Of a stretch of DNA of 64,000 nucleotides, positions 53,331 through 64,000 are shown piece by piece. The stretch's first letter is position 1, and every line of letters starts with the position of its first letter. The position numbers were made by a program, and so were the translations under genes. Origin of the DNA: Prorocentrum cordatum (lineage: Eukaryota > Sar > Dinophyceae > Prorocentrales > Prorocentraceae); contig CAUYUJ010003558.1 of assembly GCA_963575745.1 (NCBI GenBank), forward strand, positions 1,024,336 to 1,088,335, written 5' to 3'. A model generated the notes under the pieces. That model was given only the letters and a program-made list of their open reading frames with translations, ran no database searches and was not told the origin of the DNA.

Positions 53331-56034
53331 CTACAGGGTGCGATATTTGTTGTGCAAGCGATATGGTGCAATCTATGTTGTTCCATTTGGGTTGCGCAAT
53401 CTAGATGGTGAAATACGTAGTGCCATCTAAGTGGTGCACTTGGTTTTTACAAACGAGTTGACAAACTCCTTGCCCTTGGAAACATCCCACCCACTCACCC
53501 GCAAGTTGGCTTGCAAAACCCATGCGGCGGCAACTGCGATGAGTGCTTAGCGTTGGCTGGTGCATTTCTGCGTCCGCGCTGGCCCGCGCATCCTCGCGCG
53601 CAGCGGCCAACTAGTTTGCTAGTTTGGCGAGACCGACGCGGCCGCGGCGGCGCTGACCGCTGGGCATTTCCCGGCGGGCACTTCAGTGCGAGTCGGTGAC
53701 TTGGGCGGGCGCGGTATCATGGCGACCCCGACGGCGGTAGACACGAATAACGATGATGTTGGCGATGGTGGCCATCACGACGGCAAGGCCAATGACAGCC
53801 TCGGTGCTGACCACGCCCGCCGATAGCGATGACGATGTCGTCTCGTCGGCGATGAAAATTTTCGAACGAGCCCGACATGCGCACGAAGCCGACGCGCGCG
53901 GGTGGCCTGCGTGGTATTTTTCGACACGCACCGTGCCCACCCATCACGCGCGCAAGGGCGTTCGGATGAATTCGACATGCGGCGCGCGAGGCGAATTTGG
54001 CACAAAGTGGTGAAAGTACTGGAAAACCTAAGGTTTCTTCAAGACCCGCAAAGACGCGAGCAAAGGTTTTTTTTCTTGGGCAGGAAACTGATGTTGCAAA
54101 ACCATGTTTTTTGTTGTTTCCCCATATATGTTCGGGACACTCGATTTTGAAATCCTTACGGCACCGACAGTTTGTGAAGGAGTTCGGCATGCGCGCGCGA
54201 CTGCGGCGCGCGCGTGCGCACGTCGTCCTTTTTTTGCTGGTGCAAGGGGTTCGTGCGACAACACGCGCGCAAACCGAGCGATTTCGACATGCGCGCGCGA
54301 GAGGCCAGGCTGGTAGCAGTTTATGAAAATGTTGAATAGTTGACGGTTTTCGTAAGAATTCGCAAGAGCGCGGGCACAGGCTTTGTTTGAAAACCCTTTG
54401 TTCCCTTGTTGCGAAACAAGAAGTTTTATGTGCTTGCCCGACTGTCACTGTTGAAATCCTTACGGAATTCTCGATTGTTAAAAGATTTCGGCATGTGCGC
54501 GCGACGACGCGCGCGTGCGCATCTGGCCCAATTTCTGTTGCAAGGGGTTCCTGGACACTTCCAATTCGTGATGGAGGAATGCGCGCGCCTAGCTTTTGTC
54601 GCAGAAGATGGCGGGGGGGTCGATACTGGCTGGGTTGGGATGGTATGCATCCATACATAAAGCGGACAATAATGCTGTAATTTACGTATCGTGACGTGGG
54701 ACCGTTAACTCCGGCCCCGGGAAGGAAGTCCAATTTACTATTCTTCTACAAAGGAGAACCTCTGTGGTGCAATTAATTTGTGCAAACGAGCTGACGCATT
54801 CCATGCCCTTGCATTTTTGCGGCCGCGCTAGCCCGCGCATGCTCGCGAGCACAATGGTCTAGTTTGGCGCGACCGACGCGGCCGCGGTGGCGGTGACCGC
54901 TGGGCACTTCCAAGCGGGAACTTCGATGCGAGTCGGTGACTTGGGCGGGCGCGGTATCATGGCGACGCCGACAACGGTAGACACGATTATGAAAGTAGCG
55001 ATGATGGTGACGATGGTGGCGATGACGACGGCAAAGCTAATGACGGCGACGATGTTGGTCACGCCCACCGATAACGATGACGATGTCCTCGCGTCGGCGA
55101 TGAAGGTTTTCGAAGGAGTTCGACATGCGCGCGGTCGACGCGGGCGAGTGGCCCGCGTGGTATTATGTGACTCGGGTCGTGCCCGCTGAATTGAATTCGG
55201 CATGCGGCGCAACAAAAGCCCTGTTGGCACAATGTCCAGAACATGGGGGGGCTTGAGAACTGATGTTGCAAAGCCATGCGCTTTTTTTCGTGACACACGA
55301 TTTTGAAATCCTCGCAGCACAAACAATAGTGTTAAAGTTTTCGGCATGCGAACGCGACGACGCGCGCGCGGGCGTTTCGTCCCGTTTTTTGTTTTCCTTT
55401 TTTTTGTGCATGGGATCCTTGCAACAGCACGCACGAGGGAGTTCGAACGATTTCGACACGCGGGCGCGACAAGCCAATTTGGAAGCATTCTATGAAAAAA
55501 AAGGTTCACAACCTATGGGCTTGCTAAGAATTCGCATGAACGCGAGCGCAGCTTAGGTTTGAAAATTATGGTTGCGAAACCATGTGTTTATGTGTTTTTG
55601 TGACACTCGATTCTGCAAATCCTCACGAAACGCTGGGCTTTGAAGGAGTTTGGCCTTCGCGCGCGACGACGCGCGCGCGTGCGCACGTCGTCCCATTTGT
55701 TGCTAGGGATTCTTGAGCACCTGTGACTTTCGATACAACATGTGCGCGCGTAGCATTTGTTGTAGAAGATGGCAGGCGAGGGGGGTCGGTACTGGCTGGG
55801 CTGGGATCGTATGGGCCCGTATTCTAAATGGACAGGGGGTCATAACGATATGTAACTTACATATCGCGAATGGGGACCGTTGACCCCAGCCTCGGGACGG
55901 GGGGGGTGAATCTATCAAGCTCTAAGAGAGGAGACTCTATGATGTGGGCTTGAGTTTAACAGATGATTTGACACATACCATGCTCTTGCAAACATCCCAC
56001 CCACCAGCCCGCAACTTGGTTTGCAACCACTTAA

Positions 56035-56535
56035 GACCGACCACAACGACACCGACGACGACGACGTCGACGACACCGACGACGACGACGCCGACGACGA
56101 CGACGCCGACGACGACGACGACGACTCCGACGCCGACGACGACGACGTCGCCAACGAAGACGACGACGACGAGGGAGGAGGGAGGACGACGACGACGACA
56201 ACGACGACAACGACGGGGGAGGAGGGAGGACGGCGACGACGCGAACAACGAAGAAGGCGGAAGGACGGCGACGCCGACGACGACAACGACGAGGGAGGAG
56301 GAAAGACGACGACGACGACAACGACGACGACAACGACGACGACGGCGACGAAATAGGAGGGACGACGACGAGACGCCGACGACGGACGACGACGACGAGG
56401 GAAAAGGAGGAAGGACGACCACGGCGACAACGACGACGGAAACGACCACGACGCCAAAGAGGACGACGACGACGAACACGAGGAAAGACAGAGGACGACG
56501 TAGGCGACGACGACGACGACGACGTGTGAGGAGGG
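56035..56535. repeat. (GAC)n array
   Basis: ACGACGACG triplets with GAGGGAGGAGG interruptions. The right end (56350-56522) is almost identical to 57046-57222. Confidence 0.93.
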
Positions 56536-56984
56536 AGAACCCACTTGCGGAACTCGAAGTTGTCAACTCCACTGCTCGCGCAATCACCCCACCCAAACAC
56601 CCGCAACTTTGTTTGCAAAGCCCATGCGGGAGCGATTGCGATGCCAGCTGGGTATTGGCTGGTGCATCTCTGCGGCCACGCTAGCCCGCGCATGCTCGCG
56701 CGCGCAGTTGCCAGCTAGTTTGGCGCGACCGACGCGAAAGCGGTGGGGCCGACCGCTCGGCGCACCCCAACGGGCACTTCAGTGCGAGTCGGCGATTTGG
56801 GCGGGCGCGGTATCATGGCAACGGCGACCACGGTAGACACGATGATGAGAGTAGCAATGCTGGCGACGATGCTGACAGCGACGACGGGACAGCCAGTGAC
56901 GGCACCGATGCCAATCACGCCGACGACGATGACGGCGTCTTCGCGGTGGGTACCAAATGGCACTTGGCAGCGACAGCGACGCCG

Positions 56985-57270
56985 ACGACGACAACGACGA
57001 GGGAGGAGGGAAGACGACAACGACGACGACGACGACGACGGCGACGAAATAGGAGGGACGACGACCAGACGCCGACGACGGACGACGACGACGACGAGGG
57101 AAGAGGAGGAAGGACGACCACGGCGACAACGACGACGGAAACGACCACGACGCCAAAGAGGACGACGACGACGAACACGAGGAAAGGCAGAGGACGACGT
57201 AGGCGACGACGACGACGACGACAACGCGGGGGCAGGGAGGACGGCGACGACGACGACGACGACGCAAGAG
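56985..57270. repeat. (GAC)n array, second copy
   Basis: Shares GAAATAGGAGGGACGACGAC, GACCACGGCGACAACGACGA and GACGCCAAAGAGGACGACGA with the array at 56350-56522. Confidence 0.93.
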
Positions 57271-58224
57271 CGCGCGCGCACGCTTTTGTTGAACATCCGT
57301 GTTGCGAAGACTTGTGTTTTTGTATGTTTTTTGGACACACGATTTTGAAATCCTTCCGAAACAGCTGGGTTTTGAAAGATTTCTGCATACGCGCGCGACG
57401 ACGCGCGCGTCTGCACTTCGTCCCATTTTTTGCAGAGGATTCCCGCGACGGCACACGCGCAAGGGCGTTCGACAGATTTCGACATGTGCGCGCGAAGCCC
57501 GTTTGGTAGCATTTTGTGAACATCTTGAAAAACCAATGGTTTTCTTAAGATTTCGCACGAGCTCGCGCGTAAGCTTTTTTAGCAAATCAGTGTTGCGAAC
57601 CCCTGTGTATTTGTATGGTTTCTTTTTGGAAGCTCGATTGCGAAATCCTTCCGACACCGAAGGTTTTTGAAGGATTTCGGCATGCGCGCGCGACGACGCG
57701 CGCGTGTGCACTTCGCCCAATGCGTTGCAAGGGATTCGGGAAAAAACTGCTATGTTAGAACAAAAGTCCCCGCGTATTGTTTTTTTACAAGGGAACCTCA
57801 GGGGGACCGATCCCGGCCCCCTTGGGATAATATAAACTCAGATTTAGGATGGACATGTGGTCAGAATCATTTACGATTTTCATACCCGAAAGGGGGACCG
57901 ATAACGCCGGGGGGGGTAGAGTCTATTCTCTTTTTAGAAAGGAGGATATATGTATATATGATGCAACCAATGTTGTGCCACTTACGTGTCGCAATCTAGT
58001 TTGCACACTCTGCGCTGTGCTACCTGTGCGATGCAACCCATGTGGTGCAATCCGCGCGGTGCAGAATATGTTGTGCTACCCATGTGGTGCAATCGGACGG
58101 GGCGGCTACGGCGACTACATAGCCGCCAAACCGACCTTCAGGCCCAGACGACGGGCGGCGACGAGGCGGCGACGGCGGCCACATAGGTGCCAGACCACCC
58201 TTCAGGGCCAGTTCCTTAAAGCAT

Positions 58225-58780
58225 AGAAATCCTAAGTGCAGACACGCTGTGGGAATACGTACATACATACATACACACATACATACATACATATACAGAT
58301 GCGCATGCGCACTCATGTCGCTAACACGTCCACCACCATGCTCCTGGGAAGTTGGGGTGTGCTTGAGCTCCTGTCTGCTGTCTGGTAAGGCTTCTGCAAT
58401 ACATCTGAAGCAGCCCACCACCCCCCAGTGGCGCAACCGTCCTCCAGAAGACCCCACCCCATTGGCTCCACTGCCCGAAGCGAGAAGCGAGGCAATCGCT
58501 TGAGTGGCCGGCCCATGGGGCCCTCGTCTTTAAAGGGGGTGAGAGGGGGTTCGAGGTGAACGCCTGCAAAGGCTTGGGATAAGGAGACTCTGGACGGGTC
58601 GGTGTTTCGGAGCATCTCTGATGTATCCCGGGTTTCCTGTGGTCCTCTTCCATACCTTCCCCATATAAACAACAACATCCTGTCGCACCTTCAAACTAGT
58701 CGGTAGGGCGGCCCGTGCCTTTTCGCCTGAGACATCCTAACCATATACCATCATGAAGCTTGATCTCAGCAAAAGCTTCA
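58225..58780. other. No supported gene
   Basis: Contains an (ACAT)n patch (58255-58295) and unique sequence. Short overlapping ORFs on both strands show no domain. Confidence 0.4.
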
Positions 58781-58784
58781 AGGA

Positions 58785-59110
58785 TGGAGGGCAGGCCAGT
58801 TTCAAAACGTGGCTCTCGCATTAGCGTCGCGCGCATTCGACTGAAAATATCGCAATCGCTTTAATGATAGACGGCTGGTCGTTAACAAAAGGCTCCTCTC
58901 GCCTTAGCGACCGCACATTCGTAAAGTCTGCAGCAGCATCGAGGATGGGCGGCGGGTCCTTTTAAACATGTTGCTCTCGCCTTAGTGCTGCGCGCATTCG
59001 TTTTCAAACATTGCTGCAGCTTCAAGGATAGAGGGTGAATGGTTTTCAAAATGTGGCTCTCGCGTTAGCGCCGTGCGCATTCGTCTTCCAAAGTTTGCAA
59101 CACTTTGAAA
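58785..59110. repeat. ~85-bp repeat, four copies
   Basis: Units contain TTTTCAAA..GTGGCTCTCGC, TTAGCG.CG.GCGCATTCG and CAGC.TC.AGGAT.GA.GG. They recur near 58800, 58885, 58960 and 59045. Confidence 0.7.
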
Positions 59111-59708
59111 GAACCATGGAATGGTGTTCTGGCGCGGTTGAGGAATGTCCCGAAGCAACAGTCACGTTGATTCGCTGTGTTGACGTCACCAAATCAATGG
59201 GTTGGCAAGGTTTAGGAGTGTCAGGACGCCACAGTTGCGTTGATTCGCGGCATTGGAATCCCAAGAAACATGTGTTGGCGCGATTGAGGATCGTCAGGCG
59301 ATTGTCTTCCAATGGATCACTCCGCGCAATTAAAATAAATTATTGTAGGGACCTTTGCAGAAGAAGCTCGGAAGGAAGGTTACGGCAACAACATGGATCA
59401 ATCTCCTCCTCCTCGTCCTCCCCCTGCCTCCTGCTGCTCCTCCCCTTCCGGCCGCTTCCCTATCCTCTTCCTCCCCCTCTTCCTCATCCTCCTCCCCCTC
59501 CAGCTAGCACTGTGCTTTCGATCGAGTGACTGGCAAGTCGCGAGTCGCTCACTCCGTCCCCTCGGTGCCCGCCTCGAATGGGCTTTGTGGAACGCAGTTC
59601 CAACAAATAGGGGCTGCACGCCCTCGGCAGTGGCTCCCAGTGTGGAACCCTCTTGCGGATCTCCGATCCGATCCAATTCCCCTCCACCCCCTTTGGCCCT
59701 GGCCGCTC

Positions 59709-59763
59709 CGGATGTCGTCGTTCTTCACGAAGTTGATCGCCACGCCCTTCCGCCCGAAGCGAC
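59709..59763 (-). CDS. EIF4A: eIF4A, penultimate exon
   Basis: A 55-base exon reading RFGRKGVAINFVKNDDIR, the DEAD-box helicase motif VI region and beyond. Together with the preceding exon it completes HRIGRSGRFGRKG. The acceptor is CGAGAG. The donor must be GA (ATCCG/GAGCGG), because only that boundary joins the arginine codon to ILRD in the next exon. GA donors with AG acceptors are known among dinoflagellate introns. Confidence 0.92.
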
Positions 59764-59884
59764 CTCTCGGCGGCGCGGCTTCTGGCGGGGCGCAACGGCG
59801 GCCCTCTGCGGCGGGGTCGGCCTCAGCGCGGCCGCGGCGGCAGCCCCACCCCTCGGCGGATCCGGCGGCCTGGGCACTGCGCGA

Positions 59885-60017
59885 GGGGGCGAGGGGGCGC
59901 CGTGGGGGGGGGGGGGGGGGCAAGAGGGGGAAGGGCGACGGCAGGGAAGAGGGGGGGGCGGAGGGGTAGGGCGGGAAGAAGGGCCCGGAGAGCGGGAGAG
60001 TGCGAGAAGGAAGAGGC

Positions 60018-60083
<66 letters not shown>

Positions 60084-60132
60084 GGAGGAGGAGGAGGAGG
60101 AGGAGGAGGAGGAGGAGGAGGAGGAGGAGCGC
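59885..60132. repeat. G-run, (GAT)n and (GAG)n arrays
   Basis: G-rich tract to about 60015, then pure GAT (60017-60082) and GAG (60083-60130). They lie in an eIF4A intron. Confidence 0.93.
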
Positions 60133-60134
60133 CC

Positions 60135-61200
60135 TTCTCGAAAGACAGCGTAAAACCTGAATGTGCACTGTCCTGCGCGCTAGCCAATATCAGATGGGGA
60201 CCCAGAAAAGCTCATTCGCACATAACCTGGGGAGAGTAAAGGGAACCGAACGGTCATTCACAGTCCCTGGGCGCGTGGCTGAGCTGAAGTTCTGCGTTGC
60301 GGATTGCTATTGCGTTGTTGCTGTCTTGTTGACGCTGTCCTTTCAAAAGCATAAATTTGGTTGATACCCCCCCAGGGCCAATTGCGGCTTTTCATAGAGA
60401 GGGGAATCTTGAGGCTCCGACTGGGCCCCTGGGCCCGATGCGGAAGTCTCCATGCGTGCCCGTGCGTGAATTAATTTTACCCTGTGGCGACTGAGCGCCC
60501 CCTGGCGGCTCTCCCTATGAGCGCCCAAGTGCCTTTTCCGGATATATCGAGATGAGATTGGGACTGTGAAGCGGGAGGGGTCGGGGGTGCCTAGACCAGC
60601 GTTTCGTCGGAGACACGGTCTGGCGTCTCCCCGTTGGGGCGTACACGTGCAATGCCTATTGCGTCGCGGTGATTCCGAGGCTCGGAATAAAGAGCGGCCC
60701 AGGGCACCAAAACTAGCGAACAGCTCGAGGCATCCCCGTAATCTAAGCTCGAATGGGCAAATATAACACAACTTGGCGGTCCCTCCTTGGAATAGCGCGA
60801 AACTTCACATGTCCTACACTCTGGCGGTTCTTTTTGGGGTGCTCACATTGTATCCGTGATGGGCCGATGTGATCACGAGGCTCTGAATAGACATGCGTGA
60901 CTGGAAGAAGGACGCGTTGCAACACACAGGGATATGGAGAGGATAGGACGGAGCGTTCAATACGCAACGCAGACGTCTCCTCTGCCACTCGTGCGAGCGG
61001 CACCCTCCAAGCCACAGCTTTACAACACGGGCAAGCACAAAGAGGGGACATACATATATCTATATATATGTATACACATATATATAAAAAAAGAGAGAGC
61101 GAGAGAACGGGCAACAACAAAAAAACGATATATGGAAAGAGAGGGAAAACAAAGTAACCCCGGGAGCCCCTGAGCCGGGTTACGGGGACAGCGGGCCAAA
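60135..61200. other. eIF4A intron sequence, no other gene
   Basis: Unique sequence with an (AT)-rich TATATA patch at 61050-61085. ORFs lack domains. Confidence 0.45.
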
Positions 61201-61309
61201 TTTCGTGGGCTTGAACGTGCCCGAATCGGTCTGCCTCTCTGGCCCCCCATCATCATTCCTGCTTTCTCCTCCTCTCTCCGTCATTCCTTCCTCCTTCATC
61301 CTGCCTCCT

Positions 61310-61412
61310 CCATCCTTCCTCCTCCTCCTCCTCCTTTTCTCCTCCTCCTGTTCCTCCTCCAAGTTCCCACTCCTTCCTCCTCCTCCTCCTCCTCCTCCTC
61401 CTCCTCCTCTTA
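61310..61412. repeat. (CTC)n microsatellite
   Basis: CTCCTC array with TTCCTC variants. Confidence 0.93.
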
Positions 61413-61640
61413 ATTCTCGTCCTCAATCTTGACCTGCACCTCCTCTTCCTGCTTTCCGATCCTTGTCCTCCTGCCTCTCCTGCTCCCCGCTCCACCCCTC
61501 TCGCCACCCTCTGCCTGGCCTGCTCCCCGCTTCTCCCCGCCTCCACCTCGTCCGCCAAGCTGGGAACTGGCTGTGTGTTTTTTTGCGGGGGCACGATCGG
61601 CCTGGGAACTCGTTGGGGCATTGGGGGAAGGCCGTCGGAC

Positions 61641-61710
61641 CGGAACGGCCAATGCGGTGGATGTAGAGTTCGCGATTGTTCGGCAAGTCGTAGCAAATCA
61701 CCAAGGACAC
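61641..61710 (-). CDS. EIF4A: eIF4A, third-last exon
   Basis: A 70-base exon that reads VSLVI, then [17 protein letters not shown] and SG, covering the HRIGR motif VI arginine finger used for ATP hydrolysis. The acceptor is ACCGGCAG and the donor CCG/GTCCGAC, a normal GT-AG pair. The split glycine codon is completed by GT of the 59709-59763 exon. The preceding exon should end at ..GIDVQQ. It is not found down to 64000 and must lie beyond the window. Confidence 0.93.
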
Positions 61711-62548
61711 CTGCCGGTGGAAGGCGAGGCGGAGGACAAGTCGGAAGAAAGGGGAGGAGGAGGAGGAGGAGAAGGAGGAGAACGTGAAAGAGCTTGACCA
61801 ATGCAACAACTACTTTAGCACAAGGGCTGGGCAACCCGTAAGAGAAGCGCCTGAGAGTACTTGCGTTATGAACCGCGAGTTCGGTCTTACTCTAATAGCG
61901 GAGGAGGAAGGGCAGAATGAAGTGCACAAAACAATGTTGGCGCTAGGTCGCTCCCAGGGGCTGGACTGGGTCGAAGCCGCAGGTCTGCCTGGGAGGTGAG
62001 ACCACACACGATCGCATTGGAATCGTTTGCGGCCGAGACGGTTGCAATGCCATGGCGTATGGCTTCATGGTTGCAACGCAAGGGCTTGCCACTGCTTGGC
62101 TGCAGCGCAATCGTTTCTGCAGCGCGTATGCCCTGTGACTTGTGGCACGCCGTTTGGCCAGTCCGGCGCCGCAGCTCTGCCAGCCACCAGATTGGCCAGA
62201 AGCACGTTTGCAGCGCTGCCAGCGTGCCGAGAGACACATGACATCTGTTCGTGATGTGCGCCATGCGAGCGCGTGCGTTCCATTCTTGCGAGTTGGCGAA
62301 CCATCGACCCAACGTCTTCACATGCAACACCTCTGCCCGCGGGAGCACCGTGCCGTGTCCCGATCGGTTGCGCTGCCACCAAGAAGGTATGGAAATCACT
62401 GCCGTGCGTTGTGAAAATCATTGCGCTGCTGGGCCGTCCAATTGGCTCTCGACCTTTTGCTAAAAACAATTCGGCGCTTCCCAGAAAGAGGAAGGGGAGG
62501 AGCAGGAGTGGGAGGAGAAGGCGGAAGAAGAAGAGCAAGGAGGAGGGA

Positions 62549-62585
62549 TCCGTGGCCATTTTGGCTCAAGCCGTTTTGGCTCAGG
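62549..62585 (+). other. Tandem spliced-leader relics
   Basis: TCCGTGGCCATTTTGGCT then CAAG (62549-62570) differs from the leader at one base. It is followed directly by the 15-base partial copy CCGTTTTGGCTCAGG (62571-62585). The second copy starts exactly at the point where the internal TAG of an older leader would have served as splice acceptor. Confidence 0.85.
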
Positions 62586-62648
62586 CTGTCTGTGCTCTAC
62601 CACTCTGGGTGCCAGCGCCATGGCGCGGCGACGCCCAGGCGCGGTGCC

Positions 62649-63254
62649 ATGGCCATGGCGCTGGCGAGGCCATGCCAGCACGCCTCTGCCATTGCCATCA
62701 TCAGCATGAGAGACAAAATTACCAACTTCTACAGCAATGCTATGGGGTGCTGCCAGACTGCGAGGCGGCCCACTGCAGAACCGGCACCAACAGCGCGTTC
62801 TCCGCGGCATGGAGATCGCAGCGTTCGGCCCAGCAATAGCCCGACGCATGGCCCGACGCAGGAGGACCAGCCCTTGCGAAGCCGCCCTGAAGAACCACGC
62901 CGATGCGAAGAAAGGCAACCCCACCACGGAGACCAAGTACATCGCGGTCCAGATCCCCATGCCGGCGGGCGCAACGAGCACGGCAACACTTTCTATGGAA
63001 GGATGCGCGTGTGCGGCAGCACTCTTGCCTTCGACGCCCCGAACGTCGACTTCGGCAACGACCCGCGCCACCGCGAACTGCCGCCGCTGCTCCCCAGGTG
63101 CCACTGCAATACCCCCGATTACGCCTGCCACCAATCTACCCAGCCGGCCCTGCAGGGTGGTCGTTCTTCGTGCGGCTTGCTACATGTTGATAGCCATAAC
63201 CACGAATGCCTGGCAGGACCTGGGCCTTGCGGGAGGCTTCGGCTCGGGCTCTAG
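62649..63254 (+). CDS. Probable retrogene ORF, unknown product
   Basis: An open frame of 201 residues (MAMALARPCQHASAIAIISM, RDKITNFYSNAMGCCQTARR, ending GPCGRLRLGL) begins 63 bases after tandem spliced-leader relics. The N-terminal ~45 and the NTFYGRMRVCGSTLAFDAPN region have good third-position G/C. In between (about 62830-62965) the best codon bias shifts to the frame reading KNHADAKKGNPTTETKYIAV. This suggests compensating frameshifts, so a decaying copy. On the minus strand the same stretch gives a hydrophobic GIWTAMYLVSVVGLPFFASA segment; a minus-strand exon cannot be excluded. The product is not recognised. It lies within the eIF4A gene, opposite to it. Confidence 0.45.
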   Translation: MAMALARPCQHASAIAIISMRDKITNFYSNAMGCCQTARRPTAEPAPTARSPRHGDRSVRPSNSPTHGPTQEDQPLRSRPEEPRRCEERQPHHGDQVHRGPDPHAGGRNEHGNTFYGRMRVCGSTLAFDAPNVDFGNDPRHRELPPLLPRCHCNTPDYACHQSTQPALQGGRSSCGLLHVDSHNHECLAGPGPCGRLRLGL

Positions 63255-63259
63255 TTGAC

Positions 63260-64000
63260 TGTCGCATGTGCTTCAGCAGGGCGTGCTAGAGGCAGCAGTC
63301 ATGGTCAGGGAGCCCCGAACACAACAGTAAGCATACTTAGCTTTATTCGTGCTGTGGCCGGGATCTACCCACGAGCTGATGCTAGCCCATGAGAGGCCGC
63401 TTGCGCCCGAAATGTTAACCTCTGCGCGGCCGCCGAGCACCGAACTGTGACATACGGCCAGTTTTTCCGTCTCAGCGAGTGTCAACCTTGGCACCCTCAC
63501 CTAACCTCAGCAGGAGCTCAGCGCATCCTGCGCAGCAAAGTCGACGAAAGACGGGGGATGGATTGGATGGTGGGCGTTGGAGGTCGGACGTGGTGAGTGC
63601 AATGCGGCAGCAGGCGTCCGCGGGATTCATTTTCCCCGGTCTGCGCCCGTCGCACTGTGATCATTTTCTCCCTCCTTCCTCTGGCATTCCTCTCTGTACA
63701 TGTGGTCCTCCCTCCCTTCCTTCCCTCCCTCGCCAGGCTAGGGGCCAGGGCAACCGAGGCCATGCGGGCTGTGGCACCACCACCAGCCTTACCAGCCCCA
63801 GCAGCTAGACTGCTAGTCTCGACTGATCGCTCCGTCGCCCCTTCCACGGGAGGTGGCGTGAGCGCGAAGAAACCGCGCCTCGCGCCGAGCGATGCACCCG
63901 CGAAAGGCAAACCCAGCCTTGCGGGGCACCGCCCCTGCATACCCGCACCTGGGCGCCACCACGGAGGCGCCTGGAAGGCGCTACAGCACTTTGGGTCAAA
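63260..64000. other. No supported gene
   Basis: Unique GC-rich sequence, presumably still eIF4A intron. ORFs on both strands overlap without domains. Confidence 0.4.

Larger units (their letters stand above)
47700..57960. repeat. Field of diverged 1-2 kb tandem repeats (about five units)
   Basis: Units recur at about 47.8, 50.15, 53.4, 54.8 and 56.0-56.6 kb. Shared marks are AACCCATGCGGCGGCGATTG, then GCGCGGTATCATGGCGACG..GACAACGGTAGACACGATGATG, then TTGAAATCCT.ACG.A.CG and palindromic GCGCGCGACGACGCGCGCG runs. Units end near GGCTGGG.TGGGAT.GTATG. Units are unequally truncated and invaded by minisatellites. Short ORFs are not conserved in frame, so these are not genes. The field straddles the last eIF4A exon and fills most of its last intron. 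Confidence 0.75.

Noticed and set aside
55944-57536. Threonine-, aspartate- and arginine-rich ORFs of 200-270 codons
   Set aside because: GAC triplet arrays; open in all frames and not conserved between the repeat units.
62460-63134. Minus-strand ORF with a hydrophobic segment (possible membrane protein)
   Set aside because: The tandem leader relics just upstream favour a plus-strand gene. The ORF also has no ATG start, and the hydrophobic run can be the antisense of charged codons. It is kept only as an alternative in the feature entry.

Overview
The window looks like nuclear DNA of a dinoflagellate. Four things point there. Relics of the dinoflagellate trans-splicing leader (core GCCATTTTGGCTCAAG) lie in front of several ORFs. 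At least one intron appears to use a GA-AG splice pair. The eIF4A gene is scattered over large introns. Coding exons are very GC-rich at third positions and sit in a sea of microsatellites, minisatellites and small inverted-repeat elements. Species cannot be fixed from the sequence alone. Most of the long ORFs in the window are simple-repeat translation and are not genes.

Left part (about 1-14 kb, minus strand): GC-rich exons encode a PARP-type ADP-ribosyltransferase domain (9252-10285), a macrodomain (7790-8723) and a RING finger plus Deltex C-terminal domain (1235-1933). Weaker exon candidates lie at 13677-13830, 10640-10780 and 4798-4985. The PARP and macro exons can be joined in phase. 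All three domains belong to ADP-ribose/ubiquitin signalling, so this may be one large gene (PARP-macro-RING-DTC) or a functional cluster. Its introns carry small inverted-repeat elements whose ends coincide with, or lie a few bases from, proposed splice sites, as expected of introner-like elements.

Middle (14-34 kb): a 97-codon minus-strand ORF with a spliced-leader relic just upstream (14975-15318) looks like a retroposed small gene. A possible exon lies at 16680-17000. The rest is almost entirely tandem repeats. At 21161-21836 lies a short copy of an element with conserved ends and a tandem-repeat interior.

34.6-47.1 kb: a second copy of that element is expanded to 12.5 kb. It contains an (AAGCTAAGCTA)n satellite and a 121-133 bp satellite. 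Inserted cleanly into the latter is a 9371-bp DNA transposon (36347-45717) with inverted termini beginning CCCAGG and a TT target duplication. It has three plus-strand ORFs: a protein with a possible AP2-like C-terminus, a lysine/alanine-rich helical protein, and a TNP2/CACTA-like transposase. Each ORF is preceded by a degenerate spliced-leader-like sequence.

Right part (47-64 kb): the last three exons of a minus-strand eIF4A gene (61641-61710, 59709-59763, 52043-52118) join in frame. Around and inside its introns lies a 10-kb field of diverged 1-2 kb tandem repeats. At 62549-63254 a plus-strand ORF carries two consecutive spliced-leader relics, the signature of repeated mRNA retroposition; its product is not recognised.
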